Positions 8,089 through 16,205 of a stretch of DNA of 64,000 nucleotides are shown here, one piece after another. Under the pieces are notes generated by a model that did not search any database, was not told where the DNA came from, and was given only the letters and a program-made list of their open reading frames with translations. The stretch comes from JAAFIP01 sp031367325 (lineage in GTDB: Bacteria; Pseudomonadota; Gammaproteobacteria; Burkholderiales; Burkholderiaceae_C), in the NCBI GenBank assembly GCA_031367325.1, contig JANLPQ010000034.1, positions 1-64,000 of the forward strand, given 5' to 3'. The position numbers and the translations under genes were made by a program. Positions within the stretch are counted from its first letter, which is position 1. Each line of letters begins with the position of its first letter.

Positions 8089-9315
8089 ATGAACACCGCT
8101 ACGCTAAACGCACCATCTCCCGCCACCACCCCCTTGCGCAAAGACGCCCACGTCATGGGCTTGGTGGGCCTAGCGCATGCCAGTTCGCACTTTGGCCACA
8201 TGCTGCTGCCGCCGATGTTCCCGATTTTTATGCGTGATTTCGGATTGACGTTTTCGCAGGTTGGGCTGTTGATGACCGTGTTCTTTGTAGTATCAGGCAT
8301 GGGCCAAGCGCTGGCAGGGTTTTTGGTGGACAAAGTAGGCGCGCGGCCTGTGTTGTTTGCAGCGCTGGGCATATTTGCGGTGGCCAGCGGGGCAGCGTCC
8401 ATGGCCACTGGTTATGCGGGGCTGGTAGCGGCTGCAGCGTTGGCAGGGCTGGGCAACGCGTCTTTTCATCCGGTGGACTTTACGATTTTGAACCAGCGCG
8501 TATCAGGCCCACGCATAGGCCACGCGTTTAGCGTGCATGGGTTAACGGGCAGCTTAGGTTGGGCGCTGGCGCCGCCGTTTTTTGTGTTGATGCTGTGGCT
8601 GGCAGACTGGCGTACGGCCTATGCGGTGGCAGCAGGCTTGTACGTGCTGGTGCTGCTAGTCATGGTGCTGGGCCGCTCGCAGCTGGCCACGGAGGTAGTG
8701 GTGCGGCATGCTGATCCATCTGCGCCACAGGCCAATACACTGGCGTTTTTAAAGCTGCCTGTAGTGTGGTGGTGCTTTGGGTTCTTTTTGCTCAGCACCA
8801 TGACATTGGCCATGGTGCAAAGCTACTCGGTGTCGCTTCTGCAAATAGTGCACAAGGTAAGTTTTAGCGCTGCTACGACAACGCTTACGGCGTACATGTT
8901 GTGCAGTGCATTGGGCATGCTGGTGGGTGGCTTTGTGGCAGCGCGCAGGGCGCAGCACAGCGACCGTATTGTGGCGTTGTGCATGGCGGCTGGTGCAGGG
9001 TGCATGGCGCTTGCTGCGACAGGTTGGCTGGGGGCGGTGGGCACTATGGTGCTGTTGGCCGCTACAGGTTTTGCCGTGGGCATTGGTGGCCCCAGCCGCG
9101 ACATGATGATTAAAAAAGCCACGCCCAAGGGAGCCACTGGCCGGGTGTACGGCACGGTGTATTCTGGGCTGGACGTAGGCTTTGCCATATCGCCGCTGGT
9201 GTTTGGCACGCTGATGGACCGCGGTATGACCACAGCCGCGCTGATGGGTGGTGCGCTGGTGTTGTTACTGTCAGTGGGCGCAGCGTTGGCGGTGGGGCGG
9301 CGTACGGCGCGCTAG
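8089..9315 (+). CDS. MFS transporter (Fsr/fosmidomycin-resistance-like)
   Basis: A 408-residue polytopic membrane protein with about 12 hydrophobic segments. The N-terminal half has LAHASSHFGHMLLPPMFPIF and the MFS loop 2-3 motif GFLVDKVGARPVL (GxLaDrxGrrp type). The second half repeats the fold (GGFVAARRAQHSDR). The HASSHFGHMLLPP segment and overall spacing recall the Fsr subfamily of drug/proton antiporters, but the substrate cannot be read from sequence. It stands alone between two repeat-containing gaps. Confidence 0.85.
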   Translation: MNTATLNAPSPATTPLRKDAHVMGLVGLAHASSHFGHMLLPPMFPIFMRDFGLTFSQVGLLMTVFFVVSGMGQALAGFLVDKVGARPVLFAALGIFAVASGAASMATGYAGLVAAAALAGLGNASFHPVDFTILNQRVSGPRIGHAFSVHGLTGSLGWALAPPFFVLMLWLADWRTAYAVAAGLYVLVLLVMVLGRSQLATEVVVRHADPSAPQANTLAFLKLPVVWWCFGFFLLSTMTLAMVQSYSVSLLQIVHKVSFSAATTTLTAYMLCSALGMLVGGFVAARRAQHSDRIVALCMAAGAGCMALAATGWLGAVGTMVLLAATGFAVGIGGPSRDMMIKKATPKGATGRVYGTVYSGLDVGFAISPLVFGTLMDRGMTTAALMGGALVLLLSVGAALAVGRRTAR

Positions 9316-9370
9316 CAACTATGTGTTGCATACGCGATTCTTATTACGTAATTAGTTGTATTAGATGCTA

Positions 9371-9415
9371 CTAATTCAGTAGCTGCTTGAGCAGTATTTT
9401 CGCGGGTTATCACTA
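9371..9415. repeat. Copy of dispersed CTCAAGCAGCT repeat
   Basis: AGTAGCTGCTTGAGCAGTAT in the 208-bp gap after the MFS gene. It is the reverse orientation of the core found at 14161, 25041 and elsewhere. Confidence 0.6.
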
Positions 9416-9523
9416 GCATAACGCCGCATTTGCTTACGACTTTTGCGTAACAAACAGGCTTTGTAAGCGGGTTGCGACGTAGTATCAATATTATCTTTCA
9501 CCACACTACGGAGTATCTTCAAA

Positions 9524-10099
9524 ATGGCACTGCAATCCCCCTTTTTCAGCAATTCAAAGCGCGACTTAGACCAAGCTTTATCTACCACCACCAACAGTGC
9601 ATCGGCCCGCCACACCAGCACAGCACCCATTACGCCAGCCCAGTCAGCCACACCGGCGGCTACGACGATGCCAGAAGCTGCCTCCAAGCCTGGTGAAAGC
9701 AAGCTGACCGTTGGTCCAAATATTAAATTAAAGGGTGTAGAAATCACCGATTGTGACACCTTGGTAGTGGAAGGCGCAGTAGAAGCCACTATGGATTCGC
9801 GCGTGATTCAGATCGCCGAATCAGGTTCTTTCACCGGCTCAGCAGAGATTGACATTGCTGAAATTCGCGGTACCTTCAGCGGCACTTTAACCGTGCGCCA
9901 AAAGCTGATGATTTACTCTACAGGCAAGGTTAAAGGAAAAATTCGTTACGGCAAAGTGGTGATTGAAGAGGGTGGCCAGCTATCGGGCGAGATTGAGTTT
10001 GGTGCAGCGTCTAACCAAACGTCAAACCAAAGCAAAGCGCCTATGACATCACAGCCATCATCACAATCTAACGTGATGGGCCTGAAAGCTGCAGCTTAA
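9524..10099 (+). CDS. Bactofilin family cytoskeletal protein
   Basis: 191 residues. A disordered Ser/Thr/Ala/Pro-rich N-terminus (1-60) precedes the bactofilin (DUF583) beta-helix at about 62-160. The beta-helix shows as repeated glycine-punctuated strands: LKGVEITDCDTLVVEGAVEA, SGSFTGSAEIDIAEIRGTFS, VKGKIRYGKVVIEEGGQLSG. A short disordered Gln/Ser tail follows. Bactofilins polymerise without nucleotide into membrane-associated scaffolds that act in cell shape or polarity. No M23 peptidase partner is adjacent, so its local role is open. Confidence 0.93.
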   Translation: MALQSPFFSNSKRDLDQALSTTTNSASARHTSTAPITPAQSATPAATTMPEAASKPGESKLTVGPNIKLKGVEITDCDTLVVEGAVEATMDSRVIQIAESGSFTGSAEIDIAEIRGTFSGTLTVRQKLMIYSTGKVKGKIRYGKVVIEEGGQLSGEIEFGAASNQTSNQSKAPMTSQPSSQSNVMGLKAAA

Positions 10100-10183
10100 A
10101 GCCGCCGTTTCGCTAGGCGTCAACCTACTGTAGCCGCGTACTCAGCGTAGGCGAGGTGGGCCATACCCCAAGCATGTTGTGCA

Positions 10184-10213
10184 GTGCCGCCCACTTAGCC
10201 AGATTGGCGGCAC
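10184..10213. other. Short hairpin upstream of ThDP enzyme
   Basis: GTGCCGCC (10184-10191) and GGCGGCAC (10206-10213) form an 8-bp perfect stem with a 14-nt loop, ending 9 nt before the next start codon. No T-run follows, so it is not an obvious terminator. It could affect translation of the downstream gene. Confidence 0.35.
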
Positions 10214-10222
10214 AATCTGTGT

Positions 10223-11983
10223 ATGACACCACAGACCTCTGTACTTTTTAGCTCACTGCCTTCAACCCCCCGACTTGCAGGCCATTTATTGGTGGAATGC
10301 CTCATAGCGCAGGGCGTAACGCACGCTTTTGGCGTACCCGGCGAGAGCTATCTAGCTGTGTTAGACGGCTTGCATGCGCACCGTGACCACATTCAATTTA
10401 TCACCTGCCGCCAAGAGGGCGGTGCAGCCTTTATGGCCGAGGCTGCAGGCAAGCTGACGGGTCGCCCAGGCGTGTGCATGGTCACGCGCGGGCCGGGTGC
10501 CACCAACGCGTCGATTGGCGTACACACTGCTTTTCAAGACAGCACGCCTATGGTGCTGCTGGTGGGCGACGTAGGCAGCGACATGCGCGACCGCGAGGCT
10601 TTTCAAGAAGTAGAGTACCTGAGTTTTTTTAAGTCGATGACCAAGCGGGTAGAGCGTATTGACGACGCACGCCGCATTCCAGAATACATAGCCCGCGCTT
10701 TTGCTACTGCCATGAACGGCCGCCCAGGCCCCGCAGTGCTAGTGCTACCCGAAGACATGCTGGCGCAGATGGTGACTGCCACACCGCTGCTACGCGTAGA
10801 ACCCGTACAAGCCTGGAGCGACCCGGGCGCACTGCGTACCCTGCGCGAGATGCTACTAAAAGCGCAGCGCCCCATCGTGATAGCTGGTGGCGGCGGCTGG
10901 ACAGTGCAGGCGGCCCAAGCGCTGCAGCGCTTTGCTGAGAACTGGCAACTGCCGGTGACCAATGCATTTAGATTTCAAGACACGTTTGATAATTTTCACC
11001 CGCTGTACGCTGGCGATGTAGGCATTGGCATTAACCCCGCTCTGGCACAACGCGTGCGAGATAGCGACTTGGTCATTGCCATCGGCCCGCGCCTAGGGGA
11101 GATGACCACGGGTGGCTACTCTTTGCTAGAGGCTCCGCGCCCCAAGCAAAAGTTAGTGCATATCCACGCCAGCGCCGAAGAGCTAGGCCGCGTATACCAA
11201 GCCGACTTGGCTATTTGCGCCACCATGAATGCCGCCGCTCGCAGCCTAGAAGTGCTAACCGCACCCGTGACGCTGGCCTGGAGCCAGTACGCCGCTGCTG
11301 CCAACGCAGACTATCTGGCCAACACCACACCGCAAGCCTTGCCCGGCTTGCCGTGGGATACCGACGGTGGTGCAGCAGGCAGCATCAACATGCCGCACAT
11401 TGTGCAAACTTTGCAAAAGTATTTGCCGCCTGACGCTGTCATTACCAACGGCGCAGGCAACTTTGCCAGCTGGGTGCACCGCTACTTTAAATTTCACGGC
11501 TTAGCCAAAGGCTTTAAAACGCAAGTGGCCCCTACCAGCGGCAGCATGGGCGCAGGCGTGCCCGCAGGCATAGCGGCGCACATCATCACCGGGCGCGTAG
11601 CATTTACCATTGCTGGCGATGGCGATTTTTTAATGACCGGGCAAGAGCTGGCCACCGCTGTCCAGCATGGCGCTAAAAGCATAGTGCTGCTGCTAAACAA
11701 CGGCACGTACGGCACGATCCGCATGCACCAAGAGCGCGAATATCCGCACAACATCAGCGGCTCAAATTTACGCAACCCCGACTTTGCTGCACTGGCGCGT
11801 GCGTATGGGTACGTGGGCGTGCGCATTACACACACGTATGAATTTGAAGCGCAATTGACGGCTGCTTTGGCTAGGGCAGAGGGGACGTTGATCGAGTTGA
11901 TGATCAGTCCGGAGGTGATTAGCACGCGAGGTACTTTGTCGACTATTACTTTGAAGGCTTTGGAGGGTGGGGTTGAAGATTAA
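10223..11983 (+). CDS. Thiamine-diphosphate-dependent acetolactate synthase-like enzyme
   Basis: 586 residues with the three-domain plan of the IlvB/POX/BFD family. The Pyr domain has GVPGESYLAVLDGL and the activating Glu in CRQEGGAAF (about 65). The central domain has VIAGGGGWTVQA. The PP domain has the ThDP motif GDGDFLMTGQELATAVQ at about 463, ending in LLNNGTYGTIRMHQ. Family members condense or decarboxylate 2-oxo acids. No regulatory subunit (ilvH) or ilvC lies beside it and it stands alone, so a catabolic or specialised enzyme such as a glyoxylate carboligase or sulfoacetaldehyde acetyltransferase relative is possible. The exact reaction is not assignable here. Confidence 0.85.
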   Translation: MTPQTSVLFSSLPSTPRLAGHLLVECLIAQGVTHAFGVPGESYLAVLDGLHAHRDHIQFITCRQEGGAAFMAEAAGKLTGRPGVCMVTRGPGATNASIGVHTAFQDSTPMVLLVGDVGSDMRDREAFQEVEYLSFFKSMTKRVERIDDARRIPEYIARAFATAMNGRPGPAVLVLPEDMLAQMVTATPLLRVEPVQAWSDPGALRTLREMLLKAQRPIVIAGGGGWTVQAAQALQRFAENWQLPVTNAFRFQDTFDNFHPLYAGDVGIGINPALAQRVRDSDLVIAIGPRLGEMTTGGYSLLEAPRPKQKLVHIHASAEELGRVYQADLAICATMNAAARSLEVLTAPVTLAWSQYAAAANADYLANTTPQALPGLPWDTDGGAAGSINMPHIVQTLQKYLPPDAVITNGAGNFASWVHRYFKFHGLAKGFKTQVAPTSGSMGAGVPAGIAAHIITGRVAFTIAGDGDFLMTGQELATAVQHGAKSIVLLLNNGTYGTIRMHQEREYPHNISGSNLRNPDFAALARAYGYVGVRITHTYEFEAQLTAALARAEGTLIELMISPEVISTRGTLSTITLKALEGGVED

Positions 11984-12063
11984 TGGTCTTAGATAGCAAG
12001 CTGCGGCTATTGGGTAGTTTGCTTGGATTGAAGATTGGTATTCTTAGATCGTGAGCTGCGGCG
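11973..12063. repeat. Imperfect direct repeat at the 3' end of the ThDP gene
   Basis: GAAGATTAATGGTCTTAGAT..AAGCTGCGGC (from 11973) and GAAGATTGGTATTCTTAGAT..GAGCTGCGGC (from 12031) are two copies of about 33 bp. The first copy includes the last codons and stop of the gene. The remainder of the gap to 12644 contains only the repeats described in the following entries and no gene I can support. Confidence 0.45.
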
Positions 12064-12139
12064 ACAAGGCAATTCGCGTTGCATCACCGCTGGGCGTGTA
12101 TTGTTGGTCATCATGTCGCATCAGGTTAGTCTCTTGGTG

Positions 12140-12212
12140 GTGAGATAGCGTATGCCAACCGCCTTCATACTGGGCATACCAGAAATCAGGCGGTCGGCAT
12201 ACGCTATCTCAC
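12140..12212. repeat. Long inverted repeat (24-bp arms)
   Basis: Arms at 12140-12163 and 12189-12212 (GTGAGATAGCGTATGCCAAC... and its complement) match at 23 of 24 positions around a 25-nt loop that itself contains CTGGGCATACCAG. There is no T-tract. It looks like a mobile-element end or REP-type doublet rather than a terminator. Confidence 0.75.
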
Positions 12213-12257
12213 TTGCGACCACGGTAGCGCACTACCGGTAGTCGCCGACGAGAGCAT

Positions 12258-12338
12258 TTGGGGTCAGATCAAAATTCAGGAAGCTTCTTCACCCGGCGCG
12301 ACACTAATCACAAACGAAATTTTGCTCTGACCCCAATT
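12258..12338. repeat. Inverted TTGGGGTCAGA(G/T)CAAAATT pair (mobile element scar)
   Basis: TTGGGGTCAGATCAAAATTC at 12258-12277 faces GAAATTTTGCTCTGACCCCA at 12316-12335, giving about 20-bp arms with one or two mismatches around 38 nt. From memory, sequences of this form often border small transposase genes (IS200/RAYT type) in proteobacteria. Here nothing but 38 nt lies between them, so this is at most an emptied or non-autonomous copy. Confidence 0.55.
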
Positions 12339-12348
12339 GCGCTTTACC

Positions 12349-12519
12349 GAAGCGTGGGCTGTTCAAACCAAGCAAAGAACAATGTGACGAGTCGGGTCCG
12401 TCTCGATGAAAAATACTACGACAGGCGCGCGGTACAAGAGTCAGCCTAGCAACCATCAGCGTTCGCGCGTGTTTTCGGAGTATTTTTCGCGAAAGAGATG
12501 CCCGGCTTGAGTCCAACTC
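12349..12519 (+). repeat. 171-bp repeat element, copy A
   Basis: Shares long identical blocks with copy B at 14264-14435 in the same orientation: CGAGTCGGGTCCGTCTCGAT, GAGTATTTTTCGCGAAAGAG, and CCGGCT.GAGTCCA. Internally it is an imperfect inverted repeat: GAGTCGGGTCC..GTCTCGATGAAAAATACT at the left pairs with AGTATTTTTCGCGAAAGAGAT..CGGCTTGAGTCC at the right. This fits a MITE-like hairpin element. Copies A and B flank the aldehyde dehydrogenase gene. Confidence 0.7.
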
Positions 12520-12538
12520 CCCGACGCGCACGCCAACC

Positions 12539-12634
12539 GAGCAACCAACTTAACGATGGGAACTCTAGCCAAGCAACTAACTTAACGATGGGAACTCTAG
12601 CCAAGCAACCAACTTAGCAACGCGCATGCTAGCG
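12539..12634. repeat. Tandem repeat, three 32-bp units
   Basis: Units at 12539-12570, 12571-12602 and 12603-12634 share AGCAAC(C/T)AACTTA. The first two are nearly identical, continuing ACGATGGGAACTCTAGCC, while the third has diverged in its second half. The block abuts the 3' end of the aldehyde dehydrogenase gene. Confidence 0.75.
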
Positions 12635-12643
12635 ATTCAACCA

Positions 12644-14026
12644 TTAAGCAGGCGAATCGATATCCGCCACACGAACCAATTTTTTGTTGACAAACTCTTG
12701 TATACCCAAACTGGACAACTCGCGCCCATAGCCAGAGTTTTTAATGCCCCCAAACGGCAAGTCTGACGCCGTCCAGGTGGGGTGGTTCACAAACACCATG
12801 CCCGATTCAATTCGGCTGGCCACGCGTTTACCACGCGCAACATCTTTGGTAAAGACCGAACCACCCAAGCCAAAGTCAGAATCGTTGGCCAACTTCACGG
12901 CCTCGTCTTCGTTTTTGACCGTGAACATGATAGCCACCGGGCCAAAAAATTCTTCGCGAAACGCGGGGTTGTCAGGCTTGATGTCAGCCAGTATCGTGGC
13001 CTGCATAAACCAGCCTGGCCGGTCCATGCGCTTACCGCCCATTACCAGCCGGGCACCATGCGCTACGGCGTTGTCTACTTGCTTGACTAGACCTGTTAAA
13101 GCAGATTCGGTAGACAGTGGCCCCAGCGTGGTGGCCTTATCCATCGGGTCGCCCGGTTGCAGGCTTTCCATTGCAGTTTGAAACTTCTGGAAAAAAGTTT
13201 CAGCCAAAGATTCGACCACAATAAAACGCTTGGCCGCGATGCAGCATTGCCCCGTATTGTTCATTTTGGCCCACATCGCCCATTTGACCGTCTTTTCCAT
13301 GTCGGCGTCTTCCAGCACGATAAACGCATCGTTACCACCCAGTTCCATGGTTGACTTTTTCATGCTTTTGCCTGCCTGCTCAGCCACGCGCTTGCCTGCG
13401 TCCACGCTGCCCGTTAGCGCCACGCCTTTGATACGCGGGTCGTCGATGATGCGGTTGACTTGGTCATAAGAAATCATCAAATTGGTATAAGTGCCCACTG
13501 GCGCGCCAGCGTCTAGCCATAAACGCTCAAACGCCTGCGCGCACTGCGGCACACAGCCCGCATGCTTGACCATCACCACGTTGCCCGCCATGATGTTGGG
13601 CGCTGCAAAACGTACCAGTTGGTAGTACGGAAAGTTCCATGGTTGTACGCCAAACAGCACGCCAATGGGTGTGCTCTCAATCGTCGCATCACCGCTTTCA
13701 GGTTTAAGGTGTACAGGCGCGAGAAAATTCTCTGCGTGGTCCGCATAGTAGTCAATGATGTCTGCACACAGCGCCACTTCGCCTTGAGATTCTTCAAAGC
13801 GCTTGCCCATCTCTAACGTCATCAACCGCGCCAGCTCGTGTGCATTCTTACGCATACCGGCAGCGGCTTTTTTGGCTATGGCTTTGCGGTCTGCATAGCT
13901 AGTTTGTCGCCAATCGGTATAAGTTTTATCAGCAGTGGCTATTGCAGCTTCTAGCGCTTTGTCAGTCATTTCATCGAAATTTTTAGCCAGTTTCCCGTCA
14001 TTGGGGTTGATGCTTTGGTAGGCCAT
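12644..14026 (-). CDS. NAD(P)-dependent aldehyde dehydrogenase, succinate-semialdehyde type
   Basis: 460 residues starting MAYQSINPNDGK. This ATG has GAGGA about 8 nt upstream, while the longer reading begins at TTG. ALDH landmarks are GVLFGVQPWNFPYYQ, the catalytic Glu in MELGGND (about 227), the catalytic Cys in NNTGQCCIAAKRF (about 261), and EEFFGPVAIMF. The protein closely resembles SSADH/GabD-like enzymes (FGGIKNSGYGRELS near the end), which oxidise succinate semialdehyde to succinate. No gabT is adjacent. It is bordered on both sides by the same 171-bp repeat, so it may have moved or been duplicated with it. Confidence 0.88.
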   Translation of the reverse strand: MAYQSINPNDGKLAKNFDEMTDKALEAAIATADKTYTDWRQTSYADRKAIAKKAAAGMRKNAHELARLMTLEMGKRFEESQGEVALCADIIDYYADHAENFLAPVHLKPESGDATIESTPIGVLFGVQPWNFPYYQLVRFAAPNIMAGNVVMVKHAGCVPQCAQAFERLWLDAGAPVGTYTNLMISYDQVNRIIDDPRIKGVALTGSVDAGKRVAEQAGKSMKKSTMELGGNDAFIVLEDADMEKTVKWAMWAKMNNTGQCCIAAKRFIVVESLAETFFQKFQTAMESLQPGDPMDKATTLGPLSTESALTGLVKQVDNAVAHGARLVMGGKRMDRPGWFMQATILADIKPDNPAFREEFFGPVAIMFTVKNEDEAVKLANDSDFGLGGSVFTKDVARGKRVASRIESGMVFVNHPTWTASDLPFGGIKNSGYGRELSSLGIQEFVNKKLVRVADIDSPA

Positions 14027-14096
14027 GTGTCGCGTCCTCAAAATAGTTATTAATAAACCATACTACGAGTAGCTGCAGCATTACTGCATCAGTAGG

Positions 14097-14111
14097 CAAC
14101 GCAAAGCGTTG
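14097..14111. repeat. Short palindrome CAACGC-AAA-GCGTTG
   Basis: A perfect 6-bp-arm inverted repeat about 70 nt upstream of the aldehyde dehydrogenase start. It could be an operator or part of a repeat. The surrounding gap 14042-14483 otherwise holds one dispersed repeat and repeat copy B, with no gene seen. Confidence 0.35.
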
Positions 14112-14150
14112 TAGGCAAACGCGCTTTAATTAACGAAGGTTTACTGGTGT

Positions 14151-14205
14151 TTTAGCCGTTCTAGGCCGTAGAACCTGCTCAAGCAGCTATGTAATTGATA
14201 GTGCG
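14151..14205. repeat. Copy of dispersed CTCAAGCAGCT repeat (full)
   Basis: Reads TTTTAGCCGTTCTAGGCCGT followed by AGAACCTGCTCAAGCAGCTA and then TGTAATTGATAG. It is one of the two most complete intergenic copies (the other is at 25027) and serves as a reference for the in-gene copies. Confidence 0.75.
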
Positions 14206-14263
14206 GCAGAACGAACGGATGACGTGAGAATAGGGGCAAGAGTCTGGGACGGTGAACATCCCA

Positions 14264-14435
14264 TCGAAGCGCGGGCTATTGAAACCAAACAAAGAATAAT
14301 GTAACGAGTCGGGTCCGTCTCGATAAAAAATATGCAGCAAGACGCGCGTTGGTAATGCCAGCGAACCAAGTGCCTCAGTTCGCGCGTGTTTGCGGAGTAT
14401 TTTTCGCGAAAGAGATACCCGGCTCGAGTCCAGCT
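14264..14435 (+). repeat. 171-bp repeat element, copy B
   Basis: Second, diverged copy of the element at 12349-12519, in the same orientation. It shares the left inverted arm AACGAGTCGGGTCCGTCTCG and the right arm GAGTATTTTTCGCGAAAGAG. The middle (about 60 nt) differs more. It ends shortly before the DUF6172-like gene. Confidence 0.7.
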
Positions 14436-14483
14436 TGCCGGAGATAACAGCAGCCTAGAAACCGAGTCAGCACACACCAAAGA

Positions 14484-14813
14484 TTAAATATCGTCAGTAG
14501 GCCCTGATGCCTGCTCAGCCCCTGGCCGCGACTCATAAACCCGGTGACCAGGCTTAGCCTCCACCTCCACGTACACACTGGCATGCCCCTCTTTAGCCAC
14601 TACATCCACCTGCGCAATCAACGACGCCAAATGCACCGCCGTAGCCGATGCAGCGTCTGCACCCGCCTTGCAGTCAAAATCCCAAAAGTCAACGTCTTTA
14701 GGTAACGACACACCACGGCAGCGTTTAACGTATTTGCGAATGTCGTGCTTGGCAGCTTCTAATACGCGGTCAGCGTTTTTGCCTTCAATTTGTAGCGGAT
14801 AAGTTTTTTTCAT
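14484..14813 (-). CDS. Conserved hypothetical protein (DUF6172-like)
   Basis: 109 residues: MKKTYPLQIEGKNADRVLEA, then HDIRKYVKRCRGVSLPKDVD, FWDFDCKAGADAASA and an acidic Pro/Gly tail. I associate this pattern with the small DUF6172 family of beta/gammaproteobacteria, whose function is unknown. It has no signal peptide or membrane segment. It lies 23 nt after the DUF2237-like gene on the same strand and is probably co-transcribed with it. Confidence 0.7.
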   Translation of the reverse strand: MKKTYPLQIEGKNADRVLEAAKHDIRKYVKRCRGVSLPKDVDFWDFDCKAGADAASATAVHLASLIAQVDVVAKEGHASVYVEVEAKPGHRVYESRPGAEQASGPTDDI

Positions 14814-14836
14814 CGGATCAGTTCAGGTATTCTCAG

Positions 14837-15208
14837 TCAAGTGATGGCAGTCTGGTAAGCATGCTTGCGCAAGTCGTCAATGCTAACAAACTCTAGCGCC
14901 TTCGCGTGCGTGCATTCCAAAACAACTGGCGGCGCTACGCCAGCCGCCAAAGCCTCTTTCCAGCGGTTTGCGCACAGGCACCAGCGGTCGCCAGCTTTAA
15001 GGCCGACAAACCTAAACTCTGGCTGCGGCGTCATCAAATCATTGCCTCGCTGCAGCGAATACACCAAAAACTCTTGTGTCACCCGCGCGCATATGACGTG
15101 CGAGCCATGGTCGTGCGCTTCGGTTTTGCAGCAACCATCACGAAAGAAGCCTGTGAGCGGGTCGTAAGAGCAGGGCACCAGTGGGGTGCCTAGGACATTA
15201 TTAGTCAT
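14837..15208 (-). CDS. DUF2237 family protein
   Basis: 123 residues with the family pattern: NVLGTPLVPCSYDPLTGFFR at the start, DGCCKTEAHDHGSHVICARV with clustered Cys/His, GDRWCLCANRWKEAL, and a C-terminal CTHAKALEFV. The conserved Cys and His suggest metal binding, but no activity is established that I know of. It starts 2 nt after the SPFH protein gene stop, so it belongs to that minus-strand operon (nfeD, SPFH, DUF2237, DUF6172). Confidence 0.85.
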   Translation of the reverse strand: MTNNVLGTPLVPCSYDPLTGFFRDGCCKTEAHDHGSHVICARVTQEFLVYSLQRGNDLMTPQPEFRFVGLKAGDRWCLCANRWKEALAAGVAPPVVLECTHAKALEFVSIDDLRKHAYQTAIT

Positions 15209-15210
15209 GG

Positions 15211-16122
15211 TTACTTCTGCTGTGTTTGAATCATCTTCATAGCTGAGCTAATCAAGGTGCTGACCTGCGTCATATCACTGGGCACAATCAACGTGGTGGC
15301 TGCATCTGCGGCTACTTTGCTATAGGCTTCAACAGCTTTTTCTGCCACTTTAAGCTGCACTGCTTGCTCGCCACCGGGCAGGCGAATGGCGGCGGCAATA
15401 CGTTCAATAGCACCCGCAGTAGCGTCGGCCACTGCGGTAATAGAGGCCGCTTGGCCTTGCGCGTTGTTAATCACGGCTTGCTTCTCGCCTTCAGAGCGGG
15501 CAATAAAAGCCTCGCGTTCACCGGTGGCAATGTTGATCTGTTCTTGGCGGCGGCCCTCAGACGCGGCAATCAGTGCGCGTTTGCCACGTTCTGCAGTGAT
15601 CTGCGCTTGCATGGCATGCAAAATTTCTTTGGGTGGTGTTAAATCCTTAATCTCGTAACGCAAAACTTTCACACCCCAGTTTAGCGCGGCCTCGTCAATA
15701 GCGGCTACCACCTGCGCATTGATAATGTCGCGCTCTTCAAAGGTTTTGTCCAGCTCCAGCTTACCAATCACGCTGCGCAGCGAGGTTTGCGCCAGCTGGC
15801 TGATGGCCAAGATGTAGTTGCTTGACCCATAGCTGGCGCGCTGGGCATCGGTCACCTGAAAATACAAAATACCATCCACCTGCAACTGTGTGTTGTCGCG
15901 GGTAATACATACTTGGCTAGCTATGTCCAAAGGAATTTCTTTCAAGCTGTGCTTGTAGGCCACTTTGTCGATAAACGGCATGACAAAATTCAGCCCCGGT
16001 GTCAGCGTGCCATGGTACTTGCCCAGCCGCTCTAGTACCCAAGCATTGGTTTGCGGCACCACTTTGACGGTTTTAACAATAAATATGATGGCCAGCACCA
16101 GTAAAACGATTGCAAATTCCAT
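15211..16122 (-). CDS. SPFH/stomatin-like protein (paraslipin, QmcA-like)
   Basis: 303 residues. An N-terminal membrane anchor (EFAIVLLVLAIIFIVKTV) is followed by the SPFH domain (VVPQTNAWVLERLGKYHGTL, YKHSLKEIPLDI) and a helical, coiled-coil C-terminal part rich in Ala, Glu and Gln (KRALIAASEGRRQEQINIAT). Such proteins form large membrane-associated oligomers and pair with NfeD partners. Here an NfeD-family gene lies just upstream (83 nt). A strong RBS (GGAGG) precedes the ATG. The exact role is unknown, perhaps membrane microdomain or protease regulation. Confidence 0.93.
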   Translation of the reverse strand: MEFAIVLLVLAIIFIVKTVKVVPQTNAWVLERLGKYHGTLTPGLNFVMPFIDKVAYKHSLKEIPLDIASQVCITRDNTQLQVDGILYFQVTDAQRASYGSSNYILAISQLAQTSLRSVIGKLELDKTFEERDIINAQVVAAIDEAALNWGVKVLRYEIKDLTPPKEILHAMQAQITAERGKRALIAASEGRRQEQINIATGEREAFIARSEGEKQAVINNAQGQAASITAVADATAGAIERIAAAIRLPGGEQAVQLKVAEKAVEAYSKVAADAATTLIVPSDMTQVSTLISSAMKMIQTQQK

Positions 16123-16205
16123 AAATCCTCCGTTAATTTAAATATAAAACGAAACTAGTTATTATTTAATTGTTGTGTGTATTGGGTTGAGGCTAAAGGT
16201 AGTTG

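Noticed and set aside
12258..12338. Intact insertion sequence
   Set aside because: Only 38 nt lie between the inverted motifs. No transposase gene, whole or broken, can be read nearby.
12258..12449. 63-codon frame in the gap after the ThDP gene
   Set aside because: It runs through the TTGGGGTCAGA inverted pair and repeat copy A, with no family similarity.
12539..12634. Possible CRISPR array
   Set aside because: The 32-bp units are contiguous with no spacers, and no cas gene is present.
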